From Puniceicoccaceae bacterium 5H (GTDB lineage: Bacteria; Verrucomicrobiota; Verrucomicrobiia; Opitutales; Oceanipulchritudinaceae), in contig WOUP01000005.1 in NCBI GenBank assembly GCA_009772895.1, forward strand, positions 155,973 to 219,972: 64,000 nt of DNA, in the 5' to 3' direction. Made by a program: the position numbers and the translations under genes. This document shows positions 63,942 to 64,000 of the stretch, one piece after another (positions within the stretch are counted from its first letter, which is position 1; each line of letters opens with the position of its first letter). The notes below the pieces were generated by a model. It saw only the letters and a list, made by a program, of their open reading frames with translations, was not told the DNA's origin and made no database searches.

Positions 63942-64000
63942 CATAACGCAGGCGATCATGAAGAACGCATGGTAGATATTGAAGTGGTGCTCATGGCGCA
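63903..64000 (-). mobile_element. Right end of an IS5-like insertion sequence (rest outside window)
   Basis: CTAG at 63903-63906 is followed by GAGGCCGTTTCAAAACTTC, a plausible terminal inverted repeat. The CTAG (or YTAR) target is typical of several IS5 subgroups. The remaining bases encode the C-terminus of a transposase on the minus strand. The other end and the full length are not in the window. Confidence 0.6.
63915..64000 (-). CDS. Transposase C-terminus, IS5-like (5' part outside window)
   Basis: On the minus strand the last 27 codons read RHEHHFNIYHAFFMIACVML and then TMRRMKF before a TGA at 63917-63915. The run of bulky hydrophobic residues ending in MRR is the common closing helix of DDE transposases of the IS4/IS5 type. 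Only the end is visible, so no DDE residue can be seen. It lies 9 bases inside the proposed IS end, as expected. Confidence 0.6.
   Translation of the reverse strand, partial: RHEHHFNIYHAFFMIACVMLTMRRMKF

Overview
The window looks like a chromosomal segment of a GC-rich Gram-negative bacterium, most likely Verrucomicrobiota, class Opitutia. This is inference from gene content, not a search. The evidence is an LpxC-FabZ fusion beside lpxA, LpxR-type and Mla outer-membrane genes, short dispersed hairpin repeats, and many TonB/PEGA/coiled-coil proteins. I saw no rRNA, tRNA or CRISPR array.

Layout. 1-4.7 kb: lipid A genes (lpxA partial, lpxC-fabZ) on the minus strand, efp, a TM2 protein and an unusual thymidine phosphorylase. 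5-10 kb: an outer-membrane barrel protein, argS, a small secreted protein, an M24 peptidase and a DUF192 lipoprotein. 10-16.5 kb: the most unusual block. It holds an NtrC-like protein with degenerate receiver and ATPase motifs, a 780-residue coiled-coil protein with a pseudo-receiver head, and a divergent 863-residue fusion (PilM-like domain, membrane segment, three PEGA repeats, TonB C-terminus). 16.5-20 kb: membrane protein, zincin and the fabG-acpP-fabF operon. 20-24.3 kb: HicB-like protein, LpxR-type deacylase, single-domain receiver, Nudix hydrolase, methyltransferase, ArsR regulator, rsmD.

24.4-28.4 kb: a tight operon of a secreted WP-repeat protein with mlaE, mlaF and mlaD, probably envelope lipid transport. 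28.4-29.5 kb: an AT-richer gap with two copies of a 25-bp sequence, each followed by a terminator hairpin (candidate small RNAs), then a DUF5397/VapD toxin-antitoxin pair. 29.5-38.7 kb: rsmE, an OadA-like carboxyltransferase without a complete biotin domain, alkaline phosphatase, then a minus-strand lipid/glycolipid cluster (ACP-dehydratase fusion, ketosynthase, GT28 and GT4 glycosyltransferases) and a VanZ-like protein.

38.7-64 kb: ligA, topoisomerase IB, the feoA-feoB-Cys-rich iron operon, a GNAT-nitrilase fusion, a low-GC lipoprotein, a short RpoD-type sigma factor, trpE, an alpha/beta hydrolase, glmS, glgC, aroK, a GbsR-type regulator with a palindromic operator next to a DCC thiol protein, hisG, hisE, an OmpR-type regulator, a 5'-3' exonuclease, a large membrane protein and rpsA. 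The right edge has a PIG-V-like membrane gene cut by an IS5-like insertion sequence, of which only the transposase C-terminus lies in the window.
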